Below are positions 1 to 8,076 of a stretch of 64,000 bases of DNA, piece by piece; position 1 is the first letter of the stretch, and each line of letters opens with the position of its first letter. Where the stretch lies: positions 124,001-188,000 of the forward strand of contig NZ_JAUSTK010000001.1 in the NCBI RefSeq assembly GCF_030812855.1, read 5' to 3'. The notes under the pieces were generated by a model that was not told the DNA's origin, searched no databases, and saw nothing but the letters and a program-made list of their open reading frames with translations. Source of the DNA: Paenibacillus wynnii (lineage in GTDB: Bacteria; Bacillota; Bacilli; Paenibacillales; Paenibacillaceae). A program made the translations under genes and the position numbers.

Positions 1-404
1 AGCGTCAACATTAGACCGTGTACATTCGTCCTGTACAGCTCCTCCCATCTTTCCAGATCCACTTCTACCAAAGGACTTCGATACCCGAATCCGGCATTGG
101 CGACTATAATATCAAGACGGCCCCAGCGGTTAATTGTTTCATTAACCACATGCTGTACTTCTTCAGCCTTTTGAATATCAGCAGGTACCGCCATAACCTC
201 GTACAATCCCTCTTTATGCAATTCCTGAACCAGCTCATCCAATCGATCCCGTCGACGTGCCACTACAGTCACATGGGCGCCGCGCTTTACCAGTTTCCTG
301 GCGATTGATGCCCCGATTCCGCTGCTAGCGCCTGTCACCATGGCCACTTTTCCGGTCAGACTCTCCTTCTCATTCCAAGATAGCTCCAAATCATCCAGAT
401 TCAT
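1..404 (-). CDS. Short-chain dehydrogenase/reductase, C-terminus beyond window
   Basis: Reading leftward from ATG at 404 gives an SDR of the classical type whose 3' end lies outside the window. The cofactor motif TGASSGIG is at about residues 24-31 and an NAG-containing motif (IIVANAGFG) follows near residue 100, both typical of NAD(P)-dependent SDRs with a Rossmann fold. The active-site YxxxK is not in the visible part. GGGAGGGTG just upstream is the ribosome binding site. It is the last visible gene of a leftward operon of four oxidoreductase-type genes, 24 bp after the SMP-30-like gene. Substrate unknown. Confidence 0.9.
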   Translation of the reverse strand, partial: MNLDDLELSWNEKESLTGKVAMVTGASSGIGASIARKLVKRGAHVTVVARRRDRLDELVQELHKEGLYEVMAVPADIQKAEEVQHVVNETINRWGRLDIIVANAGFGYRSPLVEVDLERWEELYRTNVHGLMLT

Positions 405-428
405 TTCGCACCCTCCCAGATTCCAACC

Positions 429-1592
429 TTATTTTGTTAAAAGCACGCGATGAACGCCCTTGCTGCCTCCAGGTGCCGTTCCTATATATAAATATCCGTT
501 ATGGCTTGCAGCCGTAGTTACGCCATACAGTTTGCCTTCCGGATCATGCCAGCTTCCGATAAGTTCTCCCTGCGGACTGAACTCCGCAGCAAGCCCATGC
601 TTCGCCGGTGCGCTTGCGCCGCTAAGCAGCGACTGCGGCACTTTGGCCATGGTACTGGCCAACCAAGGGTTGCTATGCATCTGATCTACAAAAGAAAGGC
701 GAGTCGTAAAGATACCGACCCAGAAATGACCTTGGTCATCACGCGTAATGTTGTCTGGAAAGCCTGCGAGATTGTCTGCGAAAATATCAGATGTACCCTT
801 CTTCGGTCCTTTGAGCCAGTATCTGGTCAACTGATAATGATACGATTCCGCCACAAGCACAAAATCTTCATCCGCGGACAAGGCAACCCCGTTTGCAAAA
901 TAGAGGCCTTCTAACAGGACGGTCGTCTTCTTGGTCATTGGATCGTACTTCAGCAAACGTCCATGCGGCTTGTTCTCGGCAATTTCTTTGAAGGTCACGC
1001 TACCATAATTCGAAGTATCGGAGAAATAAATGGAGCCGTCCTTGGCAATATCAAGCTCATTAGCTAAATAGATCGGCTTGCCGTCCACTTGATCGGCCAA
1101 TACCTCTATGCTCCCGGATGGGTTTATAGACAGCAGTCCCCTCTTGACATCCGTAACGATCAAATCGCCTTTGGCATCAAATATAAGCCCATTAGGCGTT
1201 CCTTTGGTGTCTGCAAACAGTTGGGCTTTTTGCGGATTGCCCTCTGCATCGAAAGGAACCTTGTAAATTTTCCCGTCTGAATCTCCTGTATATAGCTGGC
1301 CTTCTTTATCGAATGTAATGAATTCCGGGAATTGAGGGGCATCAGTAACAAGCTGAGCCGAGCTGAGTTTGTTGTTCTGTTTCCACGGACCCGCTTCCTC
1401 AAAAGAGGGAGCCGTCGGTGCGGACCATTTTGCCGGTTTGATTGGTGAAGGCAAAAGCAAGAAAACGAGTAATCCTAGAACGAGCACCGCGAGCAGTGAT
1501 AGACCCCATCTGCATATCCTAGCACGCAGTGAGCGTTTAGGACGATTCACGCCTTCAGTAGATTTAACGGAGCTAACTGCTTTATTGGGCAT
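429..1592 (-). CDS. SMP-30/strictosidine synthase-like beta-propeller protein, membrane-anchored
   Basis: A 387-residue protein with a basic N-terminus and one membrane segment at about residues 28-49, then a repeat-rich extracytoplasmic domain with motifs such as GLIFDAKGDLIVTD, IYFSDTSNYG and FPDNITRDDQGHFWVGI. These are typical of the SMP-30/gluconolactonase/strictosidine-synthase-like six-bladed propellers, whose members are lactonases or esterases. The ATG at 1592 follows GGAGGCGC at a good distance. It sits 32 bp after the MDR gene in the same operon, so a role in processing a lactone or ester made by the neighbouring dehydrogenases is possible, but this is inference. Confidence 0.75.
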   Translation of the reverse strand: MPNKAVSSVKSTEGVNRPKRSLRARICRWGLSLLAVLVLGLLVFLLLPSPIKPAKWSAPTAPSFEEAGPWKQNNKLSSAQLVTDAPQFPEFITFDKEGQLYTGDSDGKIYKVPFDAEGNPQKAQLFADTKGTPNGLIFDAKGDLIVTDVKRGLLSINPSGSIEVLADQVDGKPIYLANELDIAKDGSIYFSDTSNYGSVTFKEIAENKPHGRLLKYDPMTKKTTVLLEGLYFANGVALSADEDFVLVAESYHYQLTRYWLKGPKKGTSDIFADNLAGFPDNITRDDQGHFWVGIFTTRLSFVDQMHSNPWLASTMAKVPQSLLSGASAPAKHGLAAEFSPQGELIGSWHDPEGKLYGVTTAASHNGYLYIGTAPGGSKGVHRVLLTK

Positions 1593-1624
1593 TAGAGCGC
1601 CTCCTATGTCATTTTTGAGAGATT

Positions 1625-2635
1625 TTAGATTTGGACTACGATTTTACCAAAATATTGCTTTCCTTCAGCCAAGAGCGCGAATGCTTCTCCAATTCGATCT
1701 AGAGGGAATACACGGTCGATGACGGGATGTAAACGATGATGGGCAATCGCTCGATTCATCTTTTCAAAGTGATCCCGGTTGCCGACTTGACTGCCGCGAA
1801 CCGTTGCGGCTTTCTGCAAGATGCTGGAGACATCGTATTCCGGAATGGTCAAGCCCGATAAGAACCCGACCATACTCACGGTCCCTCCAGTGCGAAGTGC
1901 ATTTATGGATTTCCCTATCGTTGCCGCTCCTCCAACATCCAGAACATGGTCGACGCCGCCAGTCAACTCTAACGCTGCCTTATCCCAATCGGGATTTTCC
2001 GAATAGTTGATCGTTTGCCATGCACCAAGAGCTTTTGCTCGTTCCAGCTTGTCGTTGCTGCTCGAAGTGATGATGACTCGTGCTCCGGCCATAAGTGAGA
2101 ATTGAAGCCCGAAGATGGAGACACCGCCTGTTCCTTGCAGCAGTACGGTATCACCCGCTTGCAAACCACCGTATTCGATTAGCATGCTCCATGCGGTTAA
2201 TGCCGCAATCGGCAGGGTGGAGGCCTCCTCATAAGTGAGGTGATCGGGAATAGGGACGACTCCGTCTTCATGTAGAACGACATACTCGGCAGCTACTCCG
2301 TTCAACGGACCTCCCAGACTTTCTTCTAACACCCCTGGTCTTGGGTTGCCGCCAATGAAGCGCTGTTGAAAATTACCCGCTACTCGGTGTCCGACCTGAA
2401 ACCTTGTTACTCCTTGGCCAACAGCTACAATTTCTCCCGCTCCGTCTGATAATGGAATGAAGGGGAATTTGACTTCGATCGGCATTAATCCGCTGAGGAC
2501 CACTAGATCCCGGTAATTGAGAGAAGCTGCCCTCATGCGGATCAGCACTTCCTTAGGGCCTGGCGTTGGTATATCGAGTTCCGCCATGGTTAATTCCTCA
2601 AAGCCGAAGCCGTTTTTCAGTTGTATAGTTTTCAT
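1625..2635 (-). CDS. MDR family NAD(P)-dependent alcohol dehydrogenase/quinone reductase
   Basis: A 336-residue medium-chain reductase with an N-terminal GroES-like domain (SLNYRDL, DGAGEIVAVG) and a C-terminal Rossmann domain (LLQGTGGVSIFGLQ at about 165-178). The cysteine and histidine that bind catalytic zinc in classical alcohol dehydrogenases are replaced in these motifs, which points to a zinc-free quinone-oxidoreductase-like enzyme; databases often still call this subgroup zinc-dependent. The start overlaps the stop of the upstream SDR by 4 bp (ATGA), so the two are probably translationally coupled. GGGAGGACAATTCA precedes the ATG. Confidence 0.85.
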   Translation of the reverse strand: MKTIQLKNGFGFEELTMAELDIPTPGPKEVLIRMRAASLNYRDLVVLSGLMPIEVKFPFIPLSDGAGEIVAVGQGVTRFQVGHRVAGNFQQRFIGGNPRPGVLEESLGGPLNGVAAEYVVLHEDGVVPIPDHLTYEEASTLPIAALTAWSMLIEYGGLQAGDTVLLQGTGGVSIFGLQFSLMAGARVIITSSSNDKLERAKALGAWQTINYSENPDWDKAALELTGGVDHVLDVGGAATIGKSINALRTGGTVSMVGFLSGLTIPEYDVSSILQKAATVRGSQVGNRDHFEKMNRAIAHHRLHPVIDRVFPLDRIGEAFALLAEGKQYFGKIVVQI

Positions 2636-3477
2636 TGAATTGTCCTCCCTGCAAGATCAGATTGATTACCCGGATTCTTATTATTGCTGCTGTATCCTTC
2701 GCGCGGACGAAGCATGCTTCCAACAAGCCGAAGACCTTGCTTTCGTGTAATGAAACGCGATAACTGCGCCCCTAGATAATTCTGTACACCCGGAACGACA
2801 TACACTTTCCCTTCCTTCAGCGCGCGAAGTGCAACCTCCACGACTCTTTCTGGCGTGTCTTTCTTTCCGACGGAAGCTTCTTCAGCTCCTACGACATTAA
2901 AGAAACTGGTGTCCGTCGAACCGGGACAAAGTGCAAAGAATTTTATGCCGCGGGTGCGGTTTTCAAACCATAACGCTTGAGTAAACGACAGGATGAAAGC
3001 TTTCGTTGCCCCATATACGGCCATATAGGGAAGTGGTTGAAATCCGGCAGTTGAGGCAACATTGATAACTGCACCTGAGCTTCTGCGCAACATATCCGGC
3101 AAGAACAAGTGGGTCATATCTACAACAGCGGCGACATTGAGCATAACCTCTTCATGTTGACGCTCACCTGACACTTCTTCAAACAAACCATGTGTAGCGA
3201 AGCCTGCATTGTTGACCAGCAGTTCGATATCCACTTTCAAAAGTCGACATTTCTGATATAACTCGCTGGGCGCACCCTCTTTCGAAAGATCCATAGAGAT
3301 AACCTCAGCTTTGATGCCATGCATCTTTCTGAGCTCTGATGCCAGGCTCTCAAGCTTGCTCTCCGATCGGGCGACGAGTACCAGATGGCTGCCTTGTTTG
3401 GCCAGTTGTCTCGCGAATTGCTCTCCAATACCGGAAGAAGCTCCCGTGACGAGCGCCCATTTCCCCTTATTTTTCAT
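2632..3477 (-). CDS. SDR family oxidoreductase
   Basis: A 281-residue short-chain dehydrogenase. The cofactor loop TGASSGIG is at about residues 11-18, NNAG near 90, the catalytic Ser in NVASTAGF and the YxxxK motif in YGATKAF near 155-161. It resembles the DltE-like SDRs found beside medium-chain reductases in putative ketone/alcohol oxidation operons. AAGGAGAGTAGCACT precedes the ATG. It is the first gene of the leftward operon and is transcribed divergently from the TetR gene across a 280-bp gap with a strong inverted repeat, so regulation by that TetR protein is likely. Confidence 0.88.
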   Translation of the reverse strand: MKNKGKWALVTGASSGIGEQFARQLAKQGSHLVLVARSESKLESLASELRKMHGIKAEVISMDLSKEGAPSELYQKCRLLKVDIELLVNNAGFATHGLFEEVSGERQHEEVMLNVAAVVDMTHLFLPDMLRRSSGAVINVASTAGFQPLPYMAVYGATKAFILSFTQALWFENRTRGIKFFALCPGSTDTSFFNVVGAEEASVGKKDTPERVVEVALRALKEGKVYVVPGVQNYLGAQLSRFITRKQGLRLVGSMLRPREGYSSNNKNPGNQSDLAGRTIQ

Positions 3478-3501
3478 AGTGCTACTCTCCTTTTAGATAC
3501 T

Positions 3502-3597
3502 ATGTTATATTATAGAAACACCGTTACCATTGCTCAGAAGTAATTTTCTATTCTCATGAAAGTTAAGAATTACCGCGCATTACGGTAACGGTGTTTC
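3502..3597. promoter_or_regulatory. Divergent promoter with 14-bp inverted repeat, candidate TetR operator
   Basis: GAAACACCGTTACC at 3515-3528 is repeated exactly in inverted form as GGTAACGGTGTTTC at 3584-3597, 55 bp apart. A smaller dyad TTACCG-N7-CGGTAA overlaps the right arm (3570-3588). On the minus strand TATAAT follows directly after the left arm, so the arm would lie between -35 and -10 of the SDR operon promoter, where a bound repressor blocks RNA polymerase. The TetR gene starts 160 bp to the right. TetR control is inferred from position. Confidence 0.6.
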
Positions 3598-3757
3598 CTA
3601 TTGGTCTCATTGTATCCACTCCATTTTAGAAAGTCAATATGATCTTTGAGCCTCCATCGTTTTATTGACAAGTGAAGGACAACTGTATACAATTCCTGCT
3701 AAGAGAGTCGGAAACTTTGTTTCCTGAAGAAAACACGATAACCGAAGGTGGATGATT

Positions 3758-4417
3758 ATGAGCGACCAAGATGCCTCCTCCTATACGAACACACGAAAGT
3801 TGAAAACCTACCAAGAAGCTCGCTTGCAAAATACTGAAAATCTCCGCAAGCTCGTTGTTGATGCTGCAGCAACACTCTTGCAGGAAGAGGGCCCGGAAGC
3901 CGTTACGGTGCGCAAAGTATCCCAAAAAATGAATTGCTCGACAAAAATCATTTACAGCTTGTTTGTCAATAAAGAGGGCTTGGCCCAGCTGTTGTATCTG
4001 GACGGTTGCAAGCTCCTCGCTAACGAATTCGAGAGGACGCCGCAAGCTGCTGATCCGGCACAGTATTTGCTGAATTTAGGCGAAACCTATTGGCAATTCG
4101 GGCAGCGTTACTCCAGCTATTATAAGCTGATGTTCGGAGGCGCTTTCGCAGATTTCAAACCGGACGAGGAAAGCATGCGAGGTACCGTAACGGCCATGAG
4201 TCAATTATTAACCGTGATTAGCAATGCGCAGAAGCAAGGACTCATTCCCAGCCAGTATGACACCGAATCCGTTGTCCGTGTATGCTGGGCCTCGCTCCAT
4301 GGCGTCATTCATCTTTACATGGGTGGACACCTGGGAGATGTACAATCAGCCTATGCCGTATACAAGCAAACTTTGTCTTTGATCGCCAGTTCGTTGTTTC
4401 CAAATCATAGCGCTTAA
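3758..4417 (+). CDS. TetR/AcrR family transcriptional regulator
   Basis: About 219 residues. The N-terminal 65 or so residues form the TetR DNA-binding domain (VVDAAATLLQEEGPEAVTV, then VRKVSQKMNCSTKIIYSLF as the helix-turn-helix); the rest is the ligand-binding/dimer domain with a TetR_C-type pattern (YYKLMFGG). An ATG six bases upstream (3752) is in frame, but GAAGGTGG ends right before it; with a 6-nt spacing the ATG at 3758 is better placed. It is divergent from the oxidoreductase operon and probably represses it. Confidence 0.88.
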   Translation: MSDQDASSYTNTRKLKTYQEARLQNTENLRKLVVDAAATLLQEEGPEAVTVRKVSQKMNCSTKIIYSLFVNKEGLAQLLYLDGCKLLANEFERTPQAADPAQYLLNLGETYWQFGQRYSSYYKLMFGGAFADFKPDEESMRGTVTAMSQLLTVISNAQKQGLIPSQYDTESVVRVCWASLHGVIHLYMGGHLGDVQSAYAVYKQTLSLIASSLFPNHSA

Positions 4418-4574
4418 TTTGATAGTAATAGCTTCCAACTTTAATTTTATCTAGCTGCTTTCTAATTTCTTGCATATTTCTTTCTCACACCTCAATGAGT
4501 TACACTTTGAATAATGAATTGAATTCACTTTTTAGTTCGCGATATAATAAGAAACATAGGTTTTGAAGCACACG

Positions 4575-4638
4575 CCGCTTAAATGCAATATCCATCTGAA
4601 TTGATTTCAGAAGGGCATTGTATTTTAGCGGTTTTTTT
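4575..4638 (+). terminator. Hairpin with T-run
   Basis: CCGCTTAAATGCAAT pairs with ATTGTATTTTAGCGG with one mismatch and one G-U pair; an inner TCTGAA/TTCAGA stem extends it, and seven T follow. It may terminate tetR or be part of the repeated unit: a decayed version lies at the equivalent place in the second copy near 14890-14945. Confidence 0.6.
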
Positions 4639-4679
4639 GTGGGGTAAAATAACGCTCGATATTTAAGCAGGAGCATTTG

Positions 4680-4865
4680 ATGACGCGATTTGAGCAGCAG
4701 TACATGGAATGGTTAAAAAGCAAACTGGAGAATGAGAGCAACCCCAGGCGAAAGGAGTTGCTTGGCAAAGGTTTAGGTTGAATTTCTTTGGGCGGCTACC
4801 GATATAACACGCCAGACGTATTTTGCATGAGTTAGTTAATCAACAGTTATTGGATATCGTAGGAG
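4680..4865 (+). pseudogene. Remnant of DNA-binding-like protein, internally deleted (copy A)
   Basis: ATG at 4680 opens a 33-codon reading frame starting MTRFEQQYMEWLKSKLE and ending at a stop. The following bases (ACACGCCAGACG onward) match the far C-terminal coding part of the second copy at about 15864-15914, so the middle of the gene is missing. The second copy begins MPRFEQQYEE. I recall an uncharacterised Paenibacillus protein family with this N-terminus, but cannot check it. Not functional here. Confidence 0.6.
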
Positions 4866-4986
4866 GGCAAATCTTAACCAAACATAACAGCTTAGGATAT
4901 AGCAAAATATACAGTGGATAAAGCATACAGTTAATTAAGTGAATTAACTGTATGCTTACTGTTGAAGTTGAGTCAGATAAGTTTGA

Positions 4987-5166
4987 ACGGACCACAGAGA
5001 CCTTATTTCCAGAAATTCAATGATTTCGCTGATCTTACGGACACAGATGCAACTATTTACTCAATTCCAGCCCGATTATGCCTGGTGAAGAACCAATAAG
5101 AGCTCTACAGTCCGCATGCATTGCTAAATGAACCAAATAACTAAAATAAGCGCTGTACAGTCCGTA
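4987..5166. repeat. Four-unit ACGGAC repeat, copy A
   Basis: Two direct units (ACGGACCACAGAGACCTTAT at 4987 and ACGGACACAGATGCAACTAT at 5037) are followed by two inverted units ending CAGTCCGCA (5117) and CAGTCCGTA (5166). Unit centres are about 50, 59 and 49 bp apart. Units 1 and 4 and units 2 and 3 can pair, giving a large imperfect hairpin. The same element is at 16056-16233. Confidence 0.75.
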
Positions 5167-5177
5167 GTGTTCATATT

Positions 5178-5225
5178 GAGCAACTCAGAGCAACTCAGAG
5201 CAATTCAGGACAATTCAGGAATTCA
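5178..5225. repeat. Imperfect 10-bp tandem repeat
   Basis: GAGCAACTCA occurs twice in tandem, then GAGCAATTCA, GGACAATTCA and a shortened GGAATTCA. It is immediately right of the ACGGAC repeat block. No coding role is seen. Confidence 0.7.
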
Positions 5226-5452
5226 AATTCCCCACCACTCCTAGTGATTAAGCCAAATACGATACAGATCAGAATTGGGTACAGTAAAAATCTTCAACGC
5301 CAGTCTGACAGACTCTGTACAGCTTCAGTAATGTCTTACAAGGTATGTGATTACATTAGCAGGTACGTCAATAATTCAGATAGCCTTGGACTTCTAAGTT
5401 TGCTATTTCTCCTACGCTCCGCCCTCTCATTGCAATTCCATAAACAAATCGA

Positions 5453-7340
5453 GTAGGAGGGGGCGGTAAGCCCCCGACCTCTCACACCACCGTACGTACC
5501 GTTCGGTATACGGCGGTTCATGAAATATTCCGTAAGGAGTTGTATCTGTCCAGCAAGCTCTTGAGTCCCTTGGATTCCCAGTATTGGTTATTCAATGCAC
5601 GCTGCAAAATCGGACTTCCTGCTATTCGCCAGTACCCTTTTCGGGTATTCCCCCACTCATAGGCTTTATCCTTGGGCATACCCAAGGATATTAGCCTTTT
5701 GACTTTGGTTCTTGGGTTCTTCCATTGCTTCCATAGGCACATTCTAAGCCTTCTTCGTATCCACTTGTCCATGTCCCGAAAGATACTTGGCGTATCCGCC
5801 AGCGAGAAGTACCCACACCATCCCATAAGATAGTGGTTTAGTTCCTTCATTCGCTCTTCCATCCTCATCGGCTTCTTTCGGGAGGTTATCTCTCGAATTC
5901 TGACCTTCGCTTTCTGTAAGGACTGCTTTGCAATTCTCACTTTCGGCTCATTGTCTATGCTAAAACTAAACCCTAAAAACTTCCGTTTCCATGGACGGTC
6001 TACCGCGCTCTTCGCTTGGTTCACCTTCAGTTTTAGCCTCGTCTCGATGAATCGGGTGACGGATGCCTTGACTCGCTCGCCTGCTCTTGGCGTTTTCACG
6101 TAGATTTTACAGTCGTCCGCATAGCGGACGAATCGGTGTCCACGTCTCTCTAGTTCTTTGTCCAACTCGTCCAAGACGATGTTAGATAATAATGGTCTCA
6201 GAGGACCGCCTTGTGGCGCGCCTTCAAGTGTCGGCTTTACTAACCCGTTTTCCATCACGCCCGACTGGAGGTATTTGCGAATAAGTAGAAGAACGTTCTT
6301 GTCCTTCACTTTCTCCGCAATCCTCATCATTAGACGGTCATGGTTGACGCGATCAAAGATTTTCTCCAAGTCCAGATCGACTACGAATCGATATCCTTCT
6401 TTCATGAATTCTGTCGCTTCCCTCACGGCATCATGTCCCCGCCTTTTGGGACGAAACCCATAACTGTGCTCGGAAAACTGTGGATCGAACAATGGGGTTA
6501 ACATCTGAGCGATTGCTTGCTGCAGCATTCGGTCTGTCACGGTAGGGATTCCTAACTTCCTGACGCCTCCGCCATTCGGTTTCGGGATTTCGACCCGACG
6601 TACGGGGCTCGGCTCATAGGTTCCTTCTTCTATCGCTTGCCGTAGGGTTTTCCAGTTTTGTACGATGTGTTTTCGTAAGGATTTTACGGACATGCCATCT
6701 ACGCCATGGCTTCCTTTATTGGCTTCGACACGATTTAACGCTTGCAGAAGGTTTTCCCGTGACAGCAACTGCTCCAACATTTTTTTACCTCTCTTTACGT
6801 GACTTGTACTTTCCTCTTGTGCCAGAGATGAATTCTGCCCTGCCCGTAGTCCCCTGCGGATTCACCGCTTCCTTCTTCGGTCAGATCCTTTCGGATTTTT
6901 TTTCTGCATTCATTACTCATCTTGAACGCCAGGATGCACAAATGCCTATTTCATGTTCAGCCCTTCCGCCCGTGTTGCAACACGAAGCGTACTATGGCGT
7001 CTGCTGACTTCTGTACGTTCAGCTTACTTTCACAAGTAAGGTTACGGAAGTTGTTCCACGTTCCGTACAGATCTCCCCAGGTAAGAACGCTATCTTCCTC
7101 TCCATCTATCTGCTTCATTTACTCTCGTACGCCTTTGGCAGTATGGGCTTTGGTTTGTTTGGCTACCTCATCCAACGTATGCTAGCCTTATATGAAGTTC
7201 GTGTTCCTCAGACCGGAGATTTGCCGCTGGCTTCCTTCAGATTCCACCTCGCGGTGAACACCCTTGTCTTAAGCTAATGACTACTACTGCCTTCGCCATT
7301 CGGGACTTTAACCTTGAGATAGCGCCCATGCTGGGCGCAC
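5453..7340 (-). mobile_element. Group II intron, probably class C, with its reverse transcriptase
   Basis: On the minus strand the element begins GTGCGCCCAGC at 7340, matching the group II 5' consensus GUGYG, and ends near CCTCCTAC at about 5453. Just before the end is a domain V-like hairpin (ACCGCCGTA paired to TACGGTGG around 5475-5516). The maturase/RT gene sits inside as a domain IV ORF. The 5' splice site lies directly after a terminator hairpin and T-run (CGTTTTTTTG), the insertion preference known for class C introns. The terminator belongs to the left tRNA-Lys copy; the right-hand copy at 16402 has no intron. The exact 3' boundary is uncertain by a few bases. Confidence 0.85.
5518..6780 (-). 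CDS. ltrA: Group II intron-encoded reverse transcriptase/maturase
   Basis: 420 residues of the LtrA family: RT domain in the first two thirds with IPKPNGGGVRKLGIPTVTDR, SYGFRPKRRGHDAV, GGPLRPLLSNI and the catalytic YADD in RYADDCKIYV, then a maturase domain X (LNHYLMGWCGYFSLADTP, IRRRLRMCLWKQWK). No HNH endonuclease domain follows, as is usual for class C introns. Two positions differ from what I remember as near-invariant: DLDLEKIF where FF is usual, and GGPLRP where GGPLSP is usual, so activity may be reduced although the frame is open. AGAGGTAAAAAA precedes the ATG. Confidence 0.93.
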   Translation of the reverse strand: MLEQLLSRENLLQALNRVEANKGSHGVDGMSVKSLRKHIVQNWKTLRQAIEEGTYEPSPVRRVEIPKPNGGGVRKLGIPTVTDRMLQQAIAQMLTPLFDPQFSEHSYGFRPKRRGHDAVREATEFMKEGYRFVVDLDLEKIFDRVNHDRLMMRIAEKVKDKNVLLLIRKYLQSGVMENGLVKPTLEGAPQGGPLRPLLSNIVLDELDKELERRGHRFVRYADDCKIYVKTPRAGERVKASVTRFIETRLKLKVNQAKSAVDRPWKRKFLGFSFSIDNEPKVRIAKQSLQKAKVRIREITSRKKPMRMEERMKELNHYLMGWCGYFSLADTPSIFRDMDKWIRRRLRMCLWKQWKNPRTKVKRLISLGMPKDKAYEWGNTRKGYWRIAGSPILQRALNNQYWESKGLKSLLDRYNSLRNIS

Positions 7341-7341
7341 C

Positions 7342-7368
7342 AAAAAAACGGCATTTCTGCCGTTTTTT
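7342..7368 (-). terminator. tRNA-Lys terminator, left copy
   Basis: AAAAAACGGCA-TTTC-TGCCGTTTTTT forms an 11-bp stem with T-runs on both strands. It lies just after the 3' end of the left tRNA-Lys gene and is identical to the hairpin at 16402-16428. The group II intron is inserted one base after its T-run. Confidence 0.85.
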
Positions 7369-7374
7369 CTGTGA

Positions 7375-7447
<73 letters not shown>

Positions 7448-7459
7448 ATATATGAAATT

Positions 7460-7517
7460 TGGTGGAGCCTAGGGGGATCGAACCCTGACCTCATCGCTGC
7501 CAGCGATGAGGTCAGGG
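7460..7517 (-). pseudogene. Truncated tRNA-Ala relic, turned into a hairpin
   Basis: From 7460 the 3' half of tRNA-Ala (CCA end, acceptor, T-arm, anticodon arm) matches the intact gene at 16521, with one C lost in the T-arm. After the anticodon arm the sequence does not continue into the D-arm but mirrors itself: CCCTGACCTCATCGCTG (7483-7499) is followed after one base by its exact complement CAGCGATGAGGTCAGGG (7501-7517). It cannot form an alanine tRNA. Confidence 0.85.
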
Positions 7518-7753
7518 GCACTGCCCAGCCCGGAATACTCCATGCGTGCATAAAGGAGCAGAACTGCATATAACGCCTTTTCCTCACAACATCGCTGAAT
7601 ATGTAAAAGAAACGGATGAACGCAAAATAAGCTTAACGGTGATGTTCTCGAATCCGCACTAAACGGAGATTTACTCTGCAAACATGTAATATATCTCCCC
7701 GATAAAATCATGAATGCCTATGTGTTATCACCTGATGGGTGAATAATCACTCT

Positions 7754-7788
7754 AGCCAGCGGTATTTGTCCGCTGGCTTTCTTTTTTT
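7754..7788 (+). terminator. Rho-independent terminator
   Basis: AGCCAGCGG-TATTTGT-CCGCTGGCT followed by TTCTTTTTTT. It faces right. Upstream, codons of one frame read GDVLESALNGDLLCKHVIYL, ending in TGA at about 7743, which may be the tail of a lost gene whose terminator this was; no start or full gene is visible. Confidence 0.75.
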
Positions 7789-7956
7789 ACCAAGGTTACG
7801 TTACAGGCTGGACAGATAAATTCCGGAGTTACACCTGCTTTGAGCACGAGAGTACATTTCTTCGTCCTGCTTCTTACACAGCACATCACTCGGGCAAGTT
7901 TGGTTATAAAACAAACTCGCCGTTGCAACATCCATTCTTTGGAAATATACTTAACG

Positions 7957-7998
7957 TATTCGTGCCGGTAGCAATTGCCATGTAAGACGGCACGAATA
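7957..7998. promoter_or_regulatory. 11-bp inverted repeat upstream of serine hydrolase/ABC operon
   Basis: TATTCGTGCCG at 7957-7967 is repeated exactly inverted as CGGCACGAATA at 7988-7998. No T-run follows, so it is more likely an operator or leader hairpin than a terminator. It lies about 80 bp before the serine hydrolase ATG. Confidence 0.45.
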
Positions 7999-8010
7999 AG
8001 CGAGTCATTT

Positions 8011-8024
8011 TGAAAGCGCTTAGA
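8011..8024 (+). promoter_or_regulatory. cre-like site (weak)
   Basis: TGAAAGCGCTTAGA matches the CcpA cre consensus TGNAANCGNTNNCA at all fixed positions except one. Position upstream of the operon fits catabolite control, but a single near-match is weak. Confidence 0.25.
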
Positions 8025-8076
8025 TAGAGTGGTTACCCTTGCATGGCGTAAATATATATAAGGAGGCATATATCTT

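Larger units (their letters stand above)
4418..5452. other. Gene-poor stretch with decayed repeats
   Basis: No intact gene is recognised between the TetR stop and the group II intron. The stretch from about 4500 to 5166 is a diverged copy of about 14857-16235 (shared opening near GAATTGAATTCA, a hairpin, gene remnant, then a four-unit repeat). After this come a 10-bp tandem repeat and about 230 bp of unrecognised sequence leading to the intron 3' end. Just after the TetR stop, the minus strand encodes a short peptide start (MQEIRKQLDKIKVG) behind GAGGTG, too short to call. Confidence 0.6.
7518..8076. other. Leader/intergenic region before serine hydrolase operon
   Basis: No gene is called. 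The region holds a possible protein-tail remnant (about 7650-7743), the terminator at 7754-7788, an 11-bp dyad at 7957-7998 and a cre-like site at 8011-8024. A 105-residue minus-strand frame covers 7752-8069, but its end encodes the terminator hairpin and it has no ribosome site, so it is not annotated. Confidence 0.5.

Noticed and set aside
5244-5456. 70-residue reading frame before the intron 3' end
   Set aside because: Runs into the group II intron boundary, has no convincing ribosome site and matches no family I recognise.
7752-8069. 105-residue minus-strand reading frame with CxxC motifs
   Set aside because: No ribosome binding site, its last codons encode the terminator hairpin at 7754-7788, and it crosses the likely leader of the serine hydrolase operon.
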